Source of the DNA: Rhodocyclales bacterium
GTDB lineage: Bacteria > Pseudomonadota > Gammaproteobacteria > Burkholderiales > Rhodocyclaceae
DNA: 64,000 nt
Reading direction: 5' to 3'
Assembly (NCBI GenBank): GCA_016214145.1
Contig: JACRPA010000006.1
Coordinates: forward strand, 477,428 to 541,427
In this document: in pieces, positions 35,632 through 46,909 of the stretch
How the letters are laid out: every line of letters begins with the position of its first letter
Numbering within the stretch: the first letter of the stretch is position 1
Notes under the pieces: model-generated
Database searches by the model: none
What the model saw: the letters and a program-made list of their open reading frames with translations, nothing else
Told to the model about the DNA's origin: nothing
Position numbers and translations under genes: made by a program

Positions 35632-35745
35632 TTATCCCAGCGCGCCGAGGCGGCGCGACAGTTCGAGCACGGATTCTAGCCTGAGGCCGACCCAGGCGGG
35701 GCGGCGCGCCGCATGGCTGATCCAGGCTGTGCGCATGCCGGCCGC
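35632..35745 (-). pseudogene. Remnant of HAD-type pyrimidine 5'-nucleotidase (C-terminal 37 codons)
   Basis: Between argB and slmA, the minus strand reads AAGMRTAWISHAARRPAW, then VGLRLESVLELSRRLGALG and a stop. This is the usual C-terminus of the HAD IA pyrimidine 5'-nucleotidase that sits in this position in many betaproteobacteria (GMRTVW followed by a Ser-Val-Leu-Glu-Leu tail). The frame joins directly to the argB stop, and the rest of the gene (about 180 codons) is absent. The single ATG at 35736 could allow a 34-residue peptide, but this is most likely a deletion scar. Confidence 0.65.
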
Positions 35746-36663
<918 letters not shown>

Positions 36664-36681
36664 CTAACCGCCTGCCCCATA

Positions 36682-36711
36682 AAGAAAAAGCGGGAAGCCT
36701 CGGCTTCCCGC
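36682..36711 (-). terminator. Rho-independent terminator after hsp20
   Basis: A perfect 10-bp stem, GCGGGAAGCC (36690-36699) and GGCTTCCCGC (36702-36711), with a 2-base loop. On the minus strand it is followed by CTTTTTCTTT. It lies between hsp20 and argB. Confidence 0.85.
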
Positions 36712-36742
36712 AGATGGAACCGGCAGTCGCCGGATCGGGGGA

Positions 36743-37162
36743 TCAGTCTATGGCCAGTCGTTTGGCGGTTGCGGCAGCCTTTTTCGGCAGCGTCAGTTCA
36801 AGCACGCCATCGGTGAACTTGGCAGCCGATTTCGATTCATCGACATCCTGGCCGAGCTGGAAGCTGCGCGAGACTTTGCCGAAATAGCGTTCGGTGCGCA
36901 GGACGCGTTCCCCTTCCTTTACTTCCTTCTCCTGCTTGCGCTCGGCGCTGATCGAGACGACGGAGCCGTCGATGTTCACATGAATGTCTTCTTTGCGGAT
37001 ACCCGGTAACTCGGCGTGAACCTTGTAGGCGTTATCTTGCTCCTTGACGTCGATCTTGATGGAGGGGACGTCTACAGGATTGCCGAAATCAACCGGCCGA
37101 ACGAAGAAACCGCGGAAGAAATCATCGAAGGGGTCGGAACCGGAACGCACGATATTGGCCAT
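36743..37162 (-). CDS. Small heat-shock protein (Hsp20/alpha-crystallin family)
   Basis: A 139-residue ATP-independent holdase. The alpha-crystallin domain spans about 38-135, with PGIRKEDIHVNIDG, the A-x-x-x-n-G-v-L signature as AKFTDGVLELTLP, and a short C-terminal tail. ATG 37162 is chosen because GAAAGGAG lies just before it. Upstream is a near-consensus sigma32 promoter and downstream a strong terminator, so it is a single heat-inducible unit. Confidence 0.94.
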   Translation of the reverse strand: MANIVRSGSDPFDDFFRGFFVRPVDFGNPVDVPSIKIDVKEQDNAYKVHAELPGIRKEDIHVNIDGSVVSISAERKQEKEVKEGERVLRTERYFGKVSRSFQLGQDVDESKSAAKFTDGVLELTLPKKAAATAKRLAID

Positions 37163-37201
37163 GATGTCTCCTTTCAAGTAAGCATTAAACTCATACAGTC
37201 A

Positions 37202-37229
37202 ATATAGGGGAGGCTGGTGTGGTTTCAAG
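37202..37229 (-). promoter_or_regulatory. Sigma32 (RpoH) heat-shock promoter of hsp20
   Basis: On the minus strand CTTGAAA (37229-37223) is followed by 12 bases and CCCCTATAT (37210-37202). This is close to the sigma32 consensus CTTGAA and CCCCAT-T at proper spacing, about 40 bases before the hsp20 start. Confidence 0.78.
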
Positions 37230-37258
37230 GGCTGCATTCAATCTCTATAATTGTTTCC

Positions 37259-37456
37259 ATGTCATATAGTTGCGAGCAAGAACGCAATTGTCCCGGCTGC
37301 GGACGGGCTTTTATCTGCGGAATGAATGCTGGCTGGGCACGCTGCTGGTGCGCGGAGTTGCCACCCCTGCCAACACAGCCGGAAGCCGACAAGGGCTGTT
37401 ACTGTGCGGATTGCCTGAAGAAGAGGCTGGCGGCGGAACCGGTCAAGCCGGATTGA
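37259..37456 (+). CDS. Cysteine-rich CWC-family small protein
   Basis: A 65-residue protein with eight or more cysteines in the pattern CPGCGRAFIC, CWCAELPPLP, CYCADCL, the layout of the Cys-rich CWC family, probably a small zinc protein. The role is unknown. ATG 37259 starts just before the first Cys. It overlaps the convergent nudB end by 14 bases and shares its upstream region with the divergent hsp20. Confidence 0.8.
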   Translation: MSYSCEQERNCPGCGRAFICGMNAGWARCWCAELPPLPTQPEADKGCYCADCLKKRLAAEPVKPD

Positions 37457-37883
37457 GACGCCGAGGCAGCATGAGAATGGCGTCCCGGTTGCTCCAGGAA
37501 AAAACAGTGCGGGCTGCTTCGCGCCAGGGCAACCAGCGGTAGCCGAGGTGCTCACCGGGAGCGACGGAGACCGGTTGGGGCGAAGGAAACACCAGGCTGA
37601 AGACATGCTCGGTGTTTTCCGTTACGCCGGGCGGATAGCGATGCCGCCATTCCGGGAAGATTTCGTAGCGATTGGTAAGACCCCAGTCAGCCAAGTCCTC
37701 CGGCTTGGTGGCGATGCCGGTTTCCTCCGCCACTTCGCGAACAGCGGTGCCGAGCAACGATTCGTCACCTTCTTGGCTGCCGGTGACCGACTGCCAGAAA
37801 CCCGGATGGGCGGTGCGCTCGAGCAGCAATACCTCAAGGGCGGGCGTGTGGATCAGGACCAGGACAGAGACCGGTTTCTTCAT
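37443..37883 (-). CDS. nudB: Dihydroneopterin triphosphate diphosphatase NudB
   Basis: A 146-residue Nudix hydrolase of early folate synthesis, removing pyrophosphate from dihydroneopterin triphosphate. The Nudix box GSQEGDESLLGTAVREVAEETG spans about residues 36-57. KPVSVLVLIHT at the start and RYPPGVTENTEHVFSL are characteristic. It is last in an aspS-RNase-barstar-nudB string and overlaps the barstar gene by 4 bases. Confidence 0.9.
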   Translation of the reverse strand: MKKPVSVLVLIHTPALEVLLLERTAHPGFWQSVTGSQEGDESLLGTAVREVAEETGIATKPEDLADWGLTNRYEIFPEWRHRYPPGVTENTEHVFSLVFPSPQPVSVAPGEHLGYRWLPWREAARTVFSWSNRDAILMLPRRLNPA

Positions 37884-38323
37884 CCGAGACCTGGCAAATA
37901 GGCGATGCCGTCGGCGTGCATGTCGACCAGGATCCAGAAAGGGACGTTATCCTCACGCCATGCGGCGGCGGCGGCGGCGAAGACCTGCAGCGCAGTGGCG
38001 AAATCCTCGGCCTGACTGGCGCGGAAACCGTCGCAGTGCTCAAGCACGAGCAGGTAGCCATCTGTTGTTATCCAGGACAGGTCGCCCAGGCAGTCGGCGA
38101 GGGCGTCCCAGTTGTGCCCGAACCAGTCGGGGAACTCGAAGGCGATCGCCAGGCGTTCAAAGAGTGCGGTCTTGTCGCGCACCATAGCAAGATCGATCCG
38201 ACAAATGGCGAAGCCGGCTGCCTCGGCTGCGGCGAGCAGATCGCCCATGCCTTGTTGCGGCATGTGATAGACGCCGGCGCGGGCGATGTCGCGCAGGATC
38301 CCCTCGTATTGCTCGCGGCTCAT
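37880..38323 (-). CDS. Barstar-family ribonuclease inhibitor
   Basis: A 147-residue cytosolic protein. The barstar core runs from about residue 38: IDLAMVRDKTALFERLAIAFEFPDWFGHNWDALADCLGDLSW, with the WFGHNWDAL helix that plugs the barnase active site. The N-terminal 35 residues are extra relative to classic barstar. It directly follows the secreted RNase gene, overlapping by ATGA, so inhibitor and enzyme are made together. Confidence 0.9.
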   Translation of the reverse strand: MSREQYEGILRDIARAGVYHMPQQGMGDLLAAAEAAGFAICRIDLAMVRDKTALFERLAIAFEFPDWFGHNWDALADCLGDLSWITTDGYLLVLEHCDGFRASQAEDFATALQVFAAAAAAWREDNVPFWILVDMHADGIAYLPGLG

Positions 38324-38703
38324 TCTCGTATTTTCCGGAAGCTGCGATAGTGATCTGCAGTGTAATAGTACTCGCCCGAGGTTCTCACATCGCCCGTGCC
38401 GCCCTGTCCGGCAACGATGCGTCGCGCGCCGCGGTCGCGGGCGCCGGGCGTGGGAACGGTATATTCGCGGTAATGGCCGCGCGTCCGCACAGGTAGATGC
38501 CTCTCGAAATTGCCGAAGACCGAGCCGTCCTTGCGATCAGGAAAAGGACCGCCGCGCTTGATGAGGATCAGCGTTTCGCGTGCTTCCGCAGGCAGGGCTG
38601 CCACCTGGACAATCAGGATGTTGGCGGCAGGATGCGTCTCACGTGCTGGTGCGGGCACCGCAGTCAGGAACGACAGCAGCAGGAGGAGAAGGCGCAACGT
38701 CAC
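38320..38703 (-). CDS. Secreted guanyl-preferring ribonuclease (barnase/N1 family)
   Basis: A 127-residue exported RNase: signal peptide (MTLRLLLLLLSFLTAVPAPA), then a barnase-like domain. Catalytic residues can be aligned: Glu in HYREYTVPTPG, Arg in ARDRGARRIV, and His in TADHYRSFRKI at the C-terminus. It cleaves RNA outside the cytoplasm or in target cells. The barstar gene follows immediately. It lies 14 bases after aspS in the same direction. Confidence 0.9.
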   Translation of the reverse strand: MTLRLLLLLLSFLTAVPAPARETHPAANILIVQVAALPAEARETLILIKRGGPFPDRKDGSVFGNFERHLPVRTRGHYREYTVPTPGARDRGARRIVAGQGGTGDVRTSGEYYYTADHYRSFRKIRE

Positions 38704-38717
38704 CCCCCCGACGGCAC

Positions 38718-40520
<1,803 letters not shown>

Positions 40521-40555
40521 TTCAATTGCCCAGGAAAAGCCGCGATGGCGGCGCG

Positions 40556-41176
40556 TTATTGATTTTGTGCCCGCCCGGCGGGATTGCGCATGGGGGGGGC
40601 CACCACTCCCATGGAAATGATGTATTTCAAGGCCTCATCGACGCTCATGTCGAGTTCGATGATGTCCTTGCGCGGCAGCATGAGAAAAAAGCCCGAAGTA
40701 GGGTTGGGGGTGGTCGGCACGTAGATGCTGACGTATTCCCCCTCCAGGTGGTTGACGACGTCGCCGCCCGGCTGGCCGGTCTGGAAAGCGATGGTCCACA
40801 CGCCTTCCCGTGGGTATTGCACCAGCAGCGCCTTGCGGAAGGCTTCGCCGCTCGAGGAGAAGAGCGTGTCGGAGACCTGCTTTACGCTGTAATAGACTGA
40901 CTTGACCACCGGGATGCGCGACAGCACGCCTTCCCAGAAGCGCAGCAGGCGTTGTCCGATGATGTTGGCGGTGACCAGGCCCGTGAGGAAAACGATCAGC
41001 AGCGTGGCGATGACGCCGATGCCCGGTATATAGATACCGAGCAGGTTCTCCGGACGGATCGAGGCAGGCAGCAGCAGGAGCGTCTGGTCCATCGTCTTGA
41101 CGATGAGCGCCAGCACCCAGGCGGTGATCGCCAGGGGAACCCAGATCAGCAGACCGGTGATGAAATATTTTTTCAT
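40556..41176 (-). CDS. DUF502 family inner-membrane protein
   Basis: A 206-residue protein with two membrane helices (about 3-25 and 52-75) and a conserved cytosolic domain ([50 protein letters not shown]). The role is unknown, though the family is conserved beside aspS. ATG 41176 ([19 protein letters not shown]) is the standard N-terminus. A longer reading to 41272 adds 32 unlikely residues. Confidence 0.9.
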   Translation of the reverse strand: MKKYFITGLLIWVPLAITAWVLALIVKTMDQTLLLLPASIRPENLLGIYIPGIGVIATLLIVFLTGLVTANIIGQRLLRFWEGVLSRIPVVKSVYYSVKQVSDTLFSSSGEAFRKALLVQYPREGVWTIAFQTGQPGGDVVNHLEGEYVSIYVPTTPNPTSGFFLMLPRKDIIELDMSVDEALKYIISMGVVAPPMRNPAGRAQNQ

Positions 41177-41216
41177 GCCGTTGCCGCGCCGCCGCAGGCT
41201 AAGCGCGGGGGCCAAA

Positions 41217-41483
41217 TTATCCGTTGCCGGCGCAAGCGCAGCCGTTGCAGCCTTGAGCAGGAGCCTTTTCACTTTCCTGTTTCGACTCCGTTTTTGCTGC
41301 GCAGCCCTTGAAGTCGGTCGCGTACCAGCCGCTGCCCTTGAGTTGGAAGCCGGCAGCGGTGAGCATCTTGCTGAAGGACTCCTTGCCGCACTCGGGGCAG
41401 GTTGTCAGCGGCGCGTCGCTGAGCTTCTGCAGGAACTCCTTCTGGAATCCGCAGGTGCCGCAGCGATATTCATAGATCGGCAT
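41217..41483 (-). CDS. FmdB-family zinc-ribbon protein
   Basis: An 88-residue protein with a four-Cys zinc ribbon: PIYEYRCGTCG and CPECGKESF about 22 residues apart. A flexible tail contains a second Cys cluster (CNGCACAGNG). FmdB-like proteins are small regulators of unclear target. It begins the fmdB-DUF502-aspS string. ATG 41483 follows TTGGAG. Confidence 0.9.
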   Translation of the reverse strand: MPIYEYRCGTCGFQKEFLQKLSDAPLTTCPECGKESFSKMLTAAGFQLKGSGWYATDFKGCAAKTESKQESEKAPAQGCNGCACAGNG

Positions 41484-41602
41484 GGCAGTCTCCAAAAAAC
41501 AAAAGATTATAACTTAAGCCGTTGCGCTGAAAGCGTAAATCCAGGCAGCCAATCCAATGTTAAATGCTGCCGGCCCGGCCGATTTCAAGCTTTCAGTGAG
41601 GA

Positions 41603-42451
41603 TCAGAACAAGCCGAGGTACTGCTGGGTCAGGGGTTTGCCCCAAAACAGTGCAATGACGGCGGCGGCAGCTAGGTAGGGTCCGAAAGGGATGGGGACAT
41701 TGCGGCCGTGCCGTGCGAAGACGATGAGGACGATGCCGACCACGGCACCGACCATGGATGAAGCCAGTATCGTCAGGGGCAGCATCTGCCAGCCCAGCCA
41801 GGCTCCGATTGCGGCGAGCAACTTGAAATCGCCATAGCCCATGCCTTCCTTGCCAGTGGCGAGCTTGAAGGCCCAATACACCACCCAGAGCGACAGATAG
41901 CCTGCCGCCGCGCCGATGACGGCGCTCTTCAGATCAGCAAAAGTGCCGCCCAGATTGAGCAGCAGGCCCACCCAAAGCAAAGGCAACGTGATGCTGTCGG
42001 GTAAAAGTTGGGTGTCGAAATCGATGAAGGTCAGGGCGATCATGCACCAGATGAAGATCAATGCGCCGATGCCGGCCCAGCTTGCCCCATAACGCCAGGC
42101 CGCATATGCCGACAGCAAACCGGATAGCGTCTCGACAAAAGGATAGCGCAGGCTGATGTGTGCCTGGCAAGCGCTGCAGCGTCCTCGAAGAAAGAGATAG
42201 CTGAGGATTGGGATGTTCTCCACAGCGGTGATCCCATGGCCGCAATGCGGGCAACGTGAGCGCGGCGTGGCGAGCGTCAGTTTTTCCGTTTGGGGGGGCG
42301 GCTCGCTGCGCAGTTCCGCGCATTCCGCCAGCCATCCGCGTTCCATCATTTTGGGAAGACGATGGATGACGACGTTGAGGAAACTGCCCACCATCAGGCC
42401 CACAGCGGCGGCCAAGATGGTGCTGGCAACCGGTTCCAGCAGAAAACTCAT
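41603..42451 (-). CDS. pilD: Prepilin peptidase / N-methyltransferase PilD
   Basis: A 282-residue polytopic aspartyl peptidase that cleaves and N-methylates type IV prepilins. The zinc site is CPHCG (about 67-71) and CSAC (about 93-96). The catalytic Asp regions are FIDFDTQLLPD and the GYGDFKLLAAIG motif. It is downstream of pilC and pilB on the same strand. It is the only prepilin peptidase seen and presumably also processes the MSHA pilins. Confidence 0.95.
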   Translation of the reverse strand: MSFLLEPVASTILAAAVGLMVGSFLNVVIHRLPKMMERGWLAECAELRSEPPPQTEKLTLATPRSRCPHCGHGITAVENIPILSYLFLRGRCSACQAHISLRYPFVETLSGLLSAYAAWRYGASWAGIGALIFIWCMIALTFIDFDTQLLPDSITLPLLWVGLLLNLGGTFADLKSAVIGAAAGYLSLWVVYWAFKLATGKEGMGYGDFKLLAAIGAWLGWQMLPLTILASSMVGAVVGIVLIVFARHGRNVPIPFGPYLAAAAVIALFWGKPLTQQYLGLF

Positions 42452-42497
42452 GGAGAAGCTTCAGTAATAAAGGCTGATTTGGGTAACCCCCTGGTTT

Positions 42498-43730
42498 TCA
42501 GACAACGGCGCCCAGTTTGAAGATCGGCAGATACATTGCGACCACCATGCCACCGATCAGCGTGCCCAGCACGACCATGATCATCGGTTCCATCAGGCTG
42601 GACATGGCCTCGACTGCGTCATCCACCTCAGCCTCGAAGAAATCGGCCACTTTGCCCAACATGGCGTCAAGCTGACCGGATTCTTCGCCGATGGAAACCA
42701 TCTGAATGACCATGTTTGGGAAGACGTTAACGTTCTGCATGGCCACAGTCAAATTGGTACCCGTGCTGACCTCGGACTGAATCTGCTTCGTCGCCATCTT
42801 ATAGACGTAATTGCCGGAGGCACCGCCGACAGAATCCAAAGCCTCGACCAGTGGAACACCTGCCGCGAACATGGTTGCCAAGGTTCGCGCCCATCGTGCC
42901 ATGGTGGCTTTGCGGATGATGTCGCCAAAAATGGGTAGGCGAAGGAATAGCCTATCCATGACAATTTGCATCTTTTCGGAGCGTTTCCACATGAAGAAAA
43001 AACCATACAACGCGCCGCCCAAGATGCCGAAGACGATGTACCAATTGGCAACCATGAAGTCCGACATGGCGATGACCATCAAGGTAGGCGCCGGAAGGTC
43101 GGCCCCGAAACTCTTGAATACTTCCTTGAATGACGGGATCACGAAGATCATGATTACCGCGGTGATGACAATGGCGACGACAAGGACGGCGATGGGGTAG
43201 AACAGAGCGGATTTAATTTTGCTCTTGATGGCAAGAATTTTCTCCTTGTAGGTCGCCAGGCGATCCAGCAGGGAATCCAGGATGCCGGCAGCTTCGCCGG
43301 CAGCGACCAGGTTGCAGAACAATGCGTCGAAGTAGAGAGGGTACTTACGAAAGGCCTGATTGAGCGAGGAGCCCGTTTCCACATCTGCCTTGACATCCAT
43401 GAGCAGCTTGGCGACCGCCTGGTTGGAGGCTCCCTTGCCGACGATGTCGAAAGCTTGCAGCAGCGGTACGCCGGCCTTCATCATGGTGGCCAGTTGTCGG
43501 GTGAATAGCGTGATGTCCTTCTCGGTTATCTTGCCGCCTCGTTTGAAGGCCTGTTTCTTGACCTTGCTGACAAGGATCCCCTGGCGCCGCAGGGTCGCAT
43601 GGACCAGCGCCTCGCCGCCCGCCCGCATTTCTCCCCGCATCAGCTTGCCGGTCTTGTCTTTGCCTTCCCAAGCGAAGGTGAATTCCTTGACCCCGGAGTC
43701 TCTCTTGGCTGTTTTTTTTGCGGTTGCCAT
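42498..43730 (-). CDS. pilC: Type IV pilus inner-membrane platform protein PilC
   Basis: A 410-residue GspF-family protein. The first domain starts ITLFTRQLATMMKAGVPLLQAF near residue 75, and the second has ARTLATMFAAGVPLVEALD near 282. Three membrane helices lie near 178, 228 and 385. It anchors the pilus motor of the classical type IV pilus. It is 10 bases downstream of pilB and distinct in sequence from the MshG paralog. Confidence 0.95.
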   Translation of the reverse strand: MATAKKTAKRDSGVKEFTFAWEGKDKTGKLMRGEMRAGGEALVHATLRRQGILVSKVKKQAFKRGGKITEKDITLFTRQLATMMKAGVPLLQAFDIVGKGASNQAVAKLLMDVKADVETGSSLNQAFRKYPLYFDALFCNLVAAGEAAGILDSLLDRLATYKEKILAIKSKIKSALFYPIAVLVVAIVITAVIMIFVIPSFKEVFKSFGADLPAPTLMVIAMSDFMVANWYIVFGILGGALYGFFFMWKRSEKMQIVMDRLFLRLPIFGDIIRKATMARWARTLATMFAAGVPLVEALDSVGGASGNYVYKMATKQIQSEVSTGTNLTVAMQNVNVFPNMVIQMVSIGEESGQLDAMLGKVADFFEAEVDDAVEAMSSLMEPMIMVVLGTLIGGMVVAMYLPIFKLGAVV

Positions 43731-43740
43731 CTTGTTCTCC

Positions 43741-45453
43741 CTATTCGTTCGTCGTCGCGAGGACTTCCTCGAGTGAGGTTAGCCCCTGCTTGACCTTGAG
43801 CAGCCCGGACTGCCGAAGATCCTTGATGCCTTCCTGTTGCGCTTGCTCGGCGATGTCGATCGAGTTTCCGTTGGTCATGATGATGCGCTGAATCTCTTCC
43901 GAGATCGGCATGACCTGATAGATGCCGACGCGCCCCTTGTAGCCGCTGTCTTTGCATTTGTCACAGCCGTTCGGTCCGTATAATTGCCAGCTGCCGTCGA
44001 TTTCGTGCTCATGGAAACCGGCCTGGATCAGGGCTTCCATCGGGATGGACAGGGGTTTCTTGCAGGAGCACAGCCGGCGGGCCAGTCGTTGGGCCGTGAT
44101 CATGATGACGCTTGAAGCAATGTTGAAGGGGGCTATGCCCATATTCTTCATTCGTTCAAGCGTGGTAGGTGCGTCGTTGGTATGCAAGGTGGACAGCACC
44201 AAGTGGCCGGTTTGAGCTGCTTTTATGGCGATTTCCGCAGTTTCCAAGTCGCGAATTTCACCGACCATGATGATATCCGGATCCTGTCGCAGGAATGCCT
44301 TGAGTGCAACGGAAAAGTTCAGTCCCGCTTTGTCATTGACGTTGACCTGGTTGATGCCCGGAAGATTAATTTCACATGGATCCTCCGCAGTGGAGATATT
44401 GATGCCCGGCTTGTTTAGCAGGTTGAGGCAGGTATAAAGCGAAACAGTCTTGCCGCTGCCAGTCGGGCCTGTCACGAGGATCATGCCGTAGGGCCTCTCG
44501 ATGGCGGCCATCAGCGCTTCACGCTGCTCCGGTTCGTAACCCAGAGCTTCGATGCCGAGCATGGCGCTCGATGGATCCAGAATGCGCATGACGATTTTTT
44601 CGCCATGCAGAGTAGGTAGTGTGCTGACGCGAAAATCGATGGCGCGGGTTTTCGAGAGCACCAGTTTCATGCGGCCGTCCTGCGGAACGCGTTTTTCCGA
44701 AATGTCCAGCCGGGAAATCACCTTGATGCGGGAGGCTATCTTTTCCTTGATGACCAGAGGGGGCTGGGCAATTTCGCGCAGAACGCCATCGGTGCGGAAA
44801 CGAATCCGGTAATACTTCTCGTAAGGTTCGAAGTGGACATCGGAAGCCCCTTCATTGATGGCATCGAGGAGTATCTTCTGAATGAAACGGACAACTGGCG
44901 CGTCATCAACCTCAACCGAACCGGCCTCGGCGCCGGCCGCCTCTTCGGTCTCGTCGGCCAGTTCGAGATCCAGGTCATCGCCTGCCAATTCGTTGAGCTT
45001 TGTTTCTGCAGTTTCAGACAGTCGCTGAACGATGGGCGCCAGCTTGCTGGCTTCAACCACCACCGGATCGACTGCCAGACCCGTCTGAAAACGGATTTCA
45101 TCCAGGGCGCGCAGGTTAGTCGGGTCGGCCAGTGCGACAGCGATGCGGTTTCCGCGCTTGGTCAGGGGAATGACCTGATGGTTCTGCATCAACTTGCGGT
45201 CAATGGCTCCCGGGGGGAAATGGCTTTCCTCGAAAGCGTTCAGATCGAGCAGGGGATAGCCGAATGTTTCCGCAGCGAAAGTGGCAATGTCCTTGGCGTT
45301 AAGACGGCCGCTGGAAACAACTTGGTTGACAAACCCACCCCCGGAGCCCACCCCCTGCGCGGCAAAAGCTTCTGCTTCGGCCTCCTTGAGACGGCCTTGC
45401 TGGACCAGCGCGCGTGCCAAGCCGCTGAGGGTTGTCTGGAGTGAAGCAGCCAT
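43741..45453 (-). CDS. pilB: Type IV pilus extension ATPase PilB
   Basis: A 570-residue hexameric ATPase. The N-terminal MshEN-like domain comes first. Walker A is GPTGSGKTVS near residue 330, Asp box AEDPCEINLPGINQ, Walker B DPDIIMVGEIRD, His box LSTLHTNDAPTT. A tetracysteine zinc site is at CSCKK and CDKCKDSG. It heads pilB-pilC-pilD; PilM-Q, PilT and the major pilin are outside the window. Confidence 0.96.
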   Translation of the reverse strand: MAASLQTTLSGLARALVQQGRLKEAEAEAFAAQGVGSGGGFVNQVVSSGRLNAKDIATFAAETFGYPLLDLNAFEESHFPPGAIDRKLMQNHQVIPLTKRGNRIAVALADPTNLRALDEIRFQTGLAVDPVVVEASKLAPIVQRLSETAETKLNELAGDDLDLELADETEEAAGAEAGSVEVDDAPVVRFIQKILLDAINEGASDVHFEPYEKYYRIRFRTDGVLREIAQPPLVIKEKIASRIKVISRLDISEKRVPQDGRMKLVLSKTRAIDFRVSTLPTLHGEKIVMRILDPSSAMLGIEALGYEPEQREALMAAIERPYGMILVTGPTGSGKTVSLYTCLNLLNKPGINISTAEDPCEINLPGINQVNVNDKAGLNFSVALKAFLRQDPDIIMVGEIRDLETAEIAIKAAQTGHLVLSTLHTNDAPTTLERMKNMGIAPFNIASSVIMITAQRLARRLCSCKKPLSIPMEALIQAGFHEHEIDGSWQLYGPNGCDKCKDSGYKGRVGIYQVMPISEEIQRIIMTNGNSIDIAEQAQQEGIKDLRQSGLLKVKQGLTSLEEVLATTNE

Positions 45454-45561
45454 CGGTTCCCGGGATCGATTGGAAATACCAGCCGAGTATCTCGGGCGAT
45501 GATGCCCTTCCGCCCATGTTTTGTAAAGACTATCAGTCGGTTGGCGCGGATTGTTGAGCTA

Positions 45562-45590
45562 ATTGTTGTGTCGGGATGCGGCGACGTCAA
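45562..45590 (-). promoter_or_regulatory. Candidate promoter of pilBCD
   Basis: On the minus strand TTGACG (45590-45585) and AACAAT (45567-45562) are separated by 17 bp, about 110 bases before pilB. The -35 overlaps the last codon of the upstream transporter gene. The -35 is good and the -10 weak. Confidence 0.35.
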
Positions 45591-46855
45591 GTGAGGGGGG
45601 TGAATAACCTGACCGTCTTTACCATCCGGTCCTGCGTCTGGATGATTTCCATTGGAACGCCTGCGATCTTCAATGAAACCCCAGTTTCAGGGATATCCTG
45701 AAAATGCTCAAGAATCAAGCCATTAAGAGTCTTTGCCCCTTCCAGGGGGAGCGACAGATTGAGCTTGCGGTTAAGCTCGCGCAGGCTGCGCCCGCCATCC
45801 ACCAGCGTACTACCATCGTGGCCCCAGGCAATTTCGCCGCTGCAGCCGGGTACGGTGGTGGTGAACTTGCCGATCAGTTCCTCGATAATGTCCTCAAGTG
45901 TCACCAAGCCCTGGATCTCGCCGTATTCGTCCACCACCAACCCGATGCGCTCCCGATTTTCCTGGAAGAACTGCAGTTGCGAATAGACGGGGGTTGCAGC
46001 CGGAATGAAATAAGGCTCGGTGAGTTGTTCGCGCAGGCATTCCTTGTCCATGCTGCCTGCCAGGAGCGTGGCCAACAAGCGTCGCTGGTGCAGGATGCCG
46101 ACGATGTTATTCAGGTCGTTCTCGAAGACCGGCAGGCGCGTATGGTAGCTGGTGGCCAGTTGTTGGCGAATGACCTCGATAGGGGCGGCAAGATCGATGG
46201 CCTCGATCGCTCCACGCGGAATCATGATGTCCTCGACAGTGATGCTTTCCAGATCGAAAAGATTGAGCAGGATGGACTGGTGCTGATGCGGAATGAAATG
46301 CCCCGCCTCCAGAACCAGCGTACGCAGTTCCTCCGGCGAGAGTTGGGGCACCTCTCCACTGCTCTTGGGCTTCAAGCGTGTCAGGATGAGCAAGGTTTCG
46401 ACAAAGAGATTCACGAACCACACTACCGGCTGGAAAAGACGCAGCAATGGAGTGAGCAGGAAGCTGACCGCCGGGGCGAGCCGGTCTGCATTGCCCGCAC
46501 CGACCACTTTCGGCGTGATCTCGGCAAAAACCAGGATCAGGAATGTGACGAGCAGCGTCCCCGCTCCGAGAGCCCAGTCTTCTTCACCGAAAAGCTGAAT
46601 GGCGATTACGCTGACGAGAGTGGCGGCGGCGGCGTTGATCAGGTTGTTGAAGAGCAGGATGACGCCCAGCAGCCTGTCGGTGCGGGCAAGAAGATCAAGC
46701 GCCAGACGCGCGCCACGATGTCCTTCCTGAGCCAGATGCCGCAATCGATAACGATTGGCCGCCATCATGGCGGTTTCAGCCAGCGAGAAAAAGCCGGAAA
46801 TAATGAGTAGTACGGCCAGCGCAGCAAATAGCGCCGAGAGGGGAACGTCTATCAA
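45587..46855 (-). CDS. HlyC/CorC-family transporter (CNNM domain plus CBS pair)
   Basis: A 422-residue inner-membrane protein: a DUF21/CNNM domain with four hydrophobic segments (about 5-150, starting FFSLAETAMMAANRYRLRHL), two CBS domains (about 200-330, IMIPRGAIEAID and LVTLEDIIEELIG), and a C-terminal CorC_HlyC domain (DGGRSLRELNRKL). The family is linked to magnesium/cobalt efflux. It sits between a CcsA-like gene and pilB. Confidence 0.9.
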   Translation of the reverse strand: MIDVPLSALFAALAVLLIISGFFSLAETAMMAANRYRLRHLAQEGHRGARLALDLLARTDRLLGVILLFNNLINAAAATLVSVIAIQLFGEEDWALGAGTLLVTFLILVFAEITPKVVGAGNADRLAPAVSFLLTPLLRLFQPVVWFVNLFVETLLILTRLKPKSSGEVPQLSPEELRTLVLEAGHFIPHQHQSILLNLFDLESITVEDIMIPRGAIEAIDLAAPIEVIRQQLATSYHTRLPVFENDLNNIVGILHQRRLLATLLAGSMDKECLREQLTEPYFIPAATPVYSQLQFFQENRERIGLVVDEYGEIQGLVTLEDIIEELIGKFTTTVPGCSGEIAWGHDGSTLVDGGRSLRELNRKLNLSLPLEGAKTLNGLILEHFQDIPETGVSLKIAGVPMEIIQTQDRMVKTVRLFTPLT

Positions 46856-46909
46856 GCGGTGCGTTCAGGCAATGCGGAGCGGTCAGTATCGCGACGAGGC
46901 GGATGCCTG

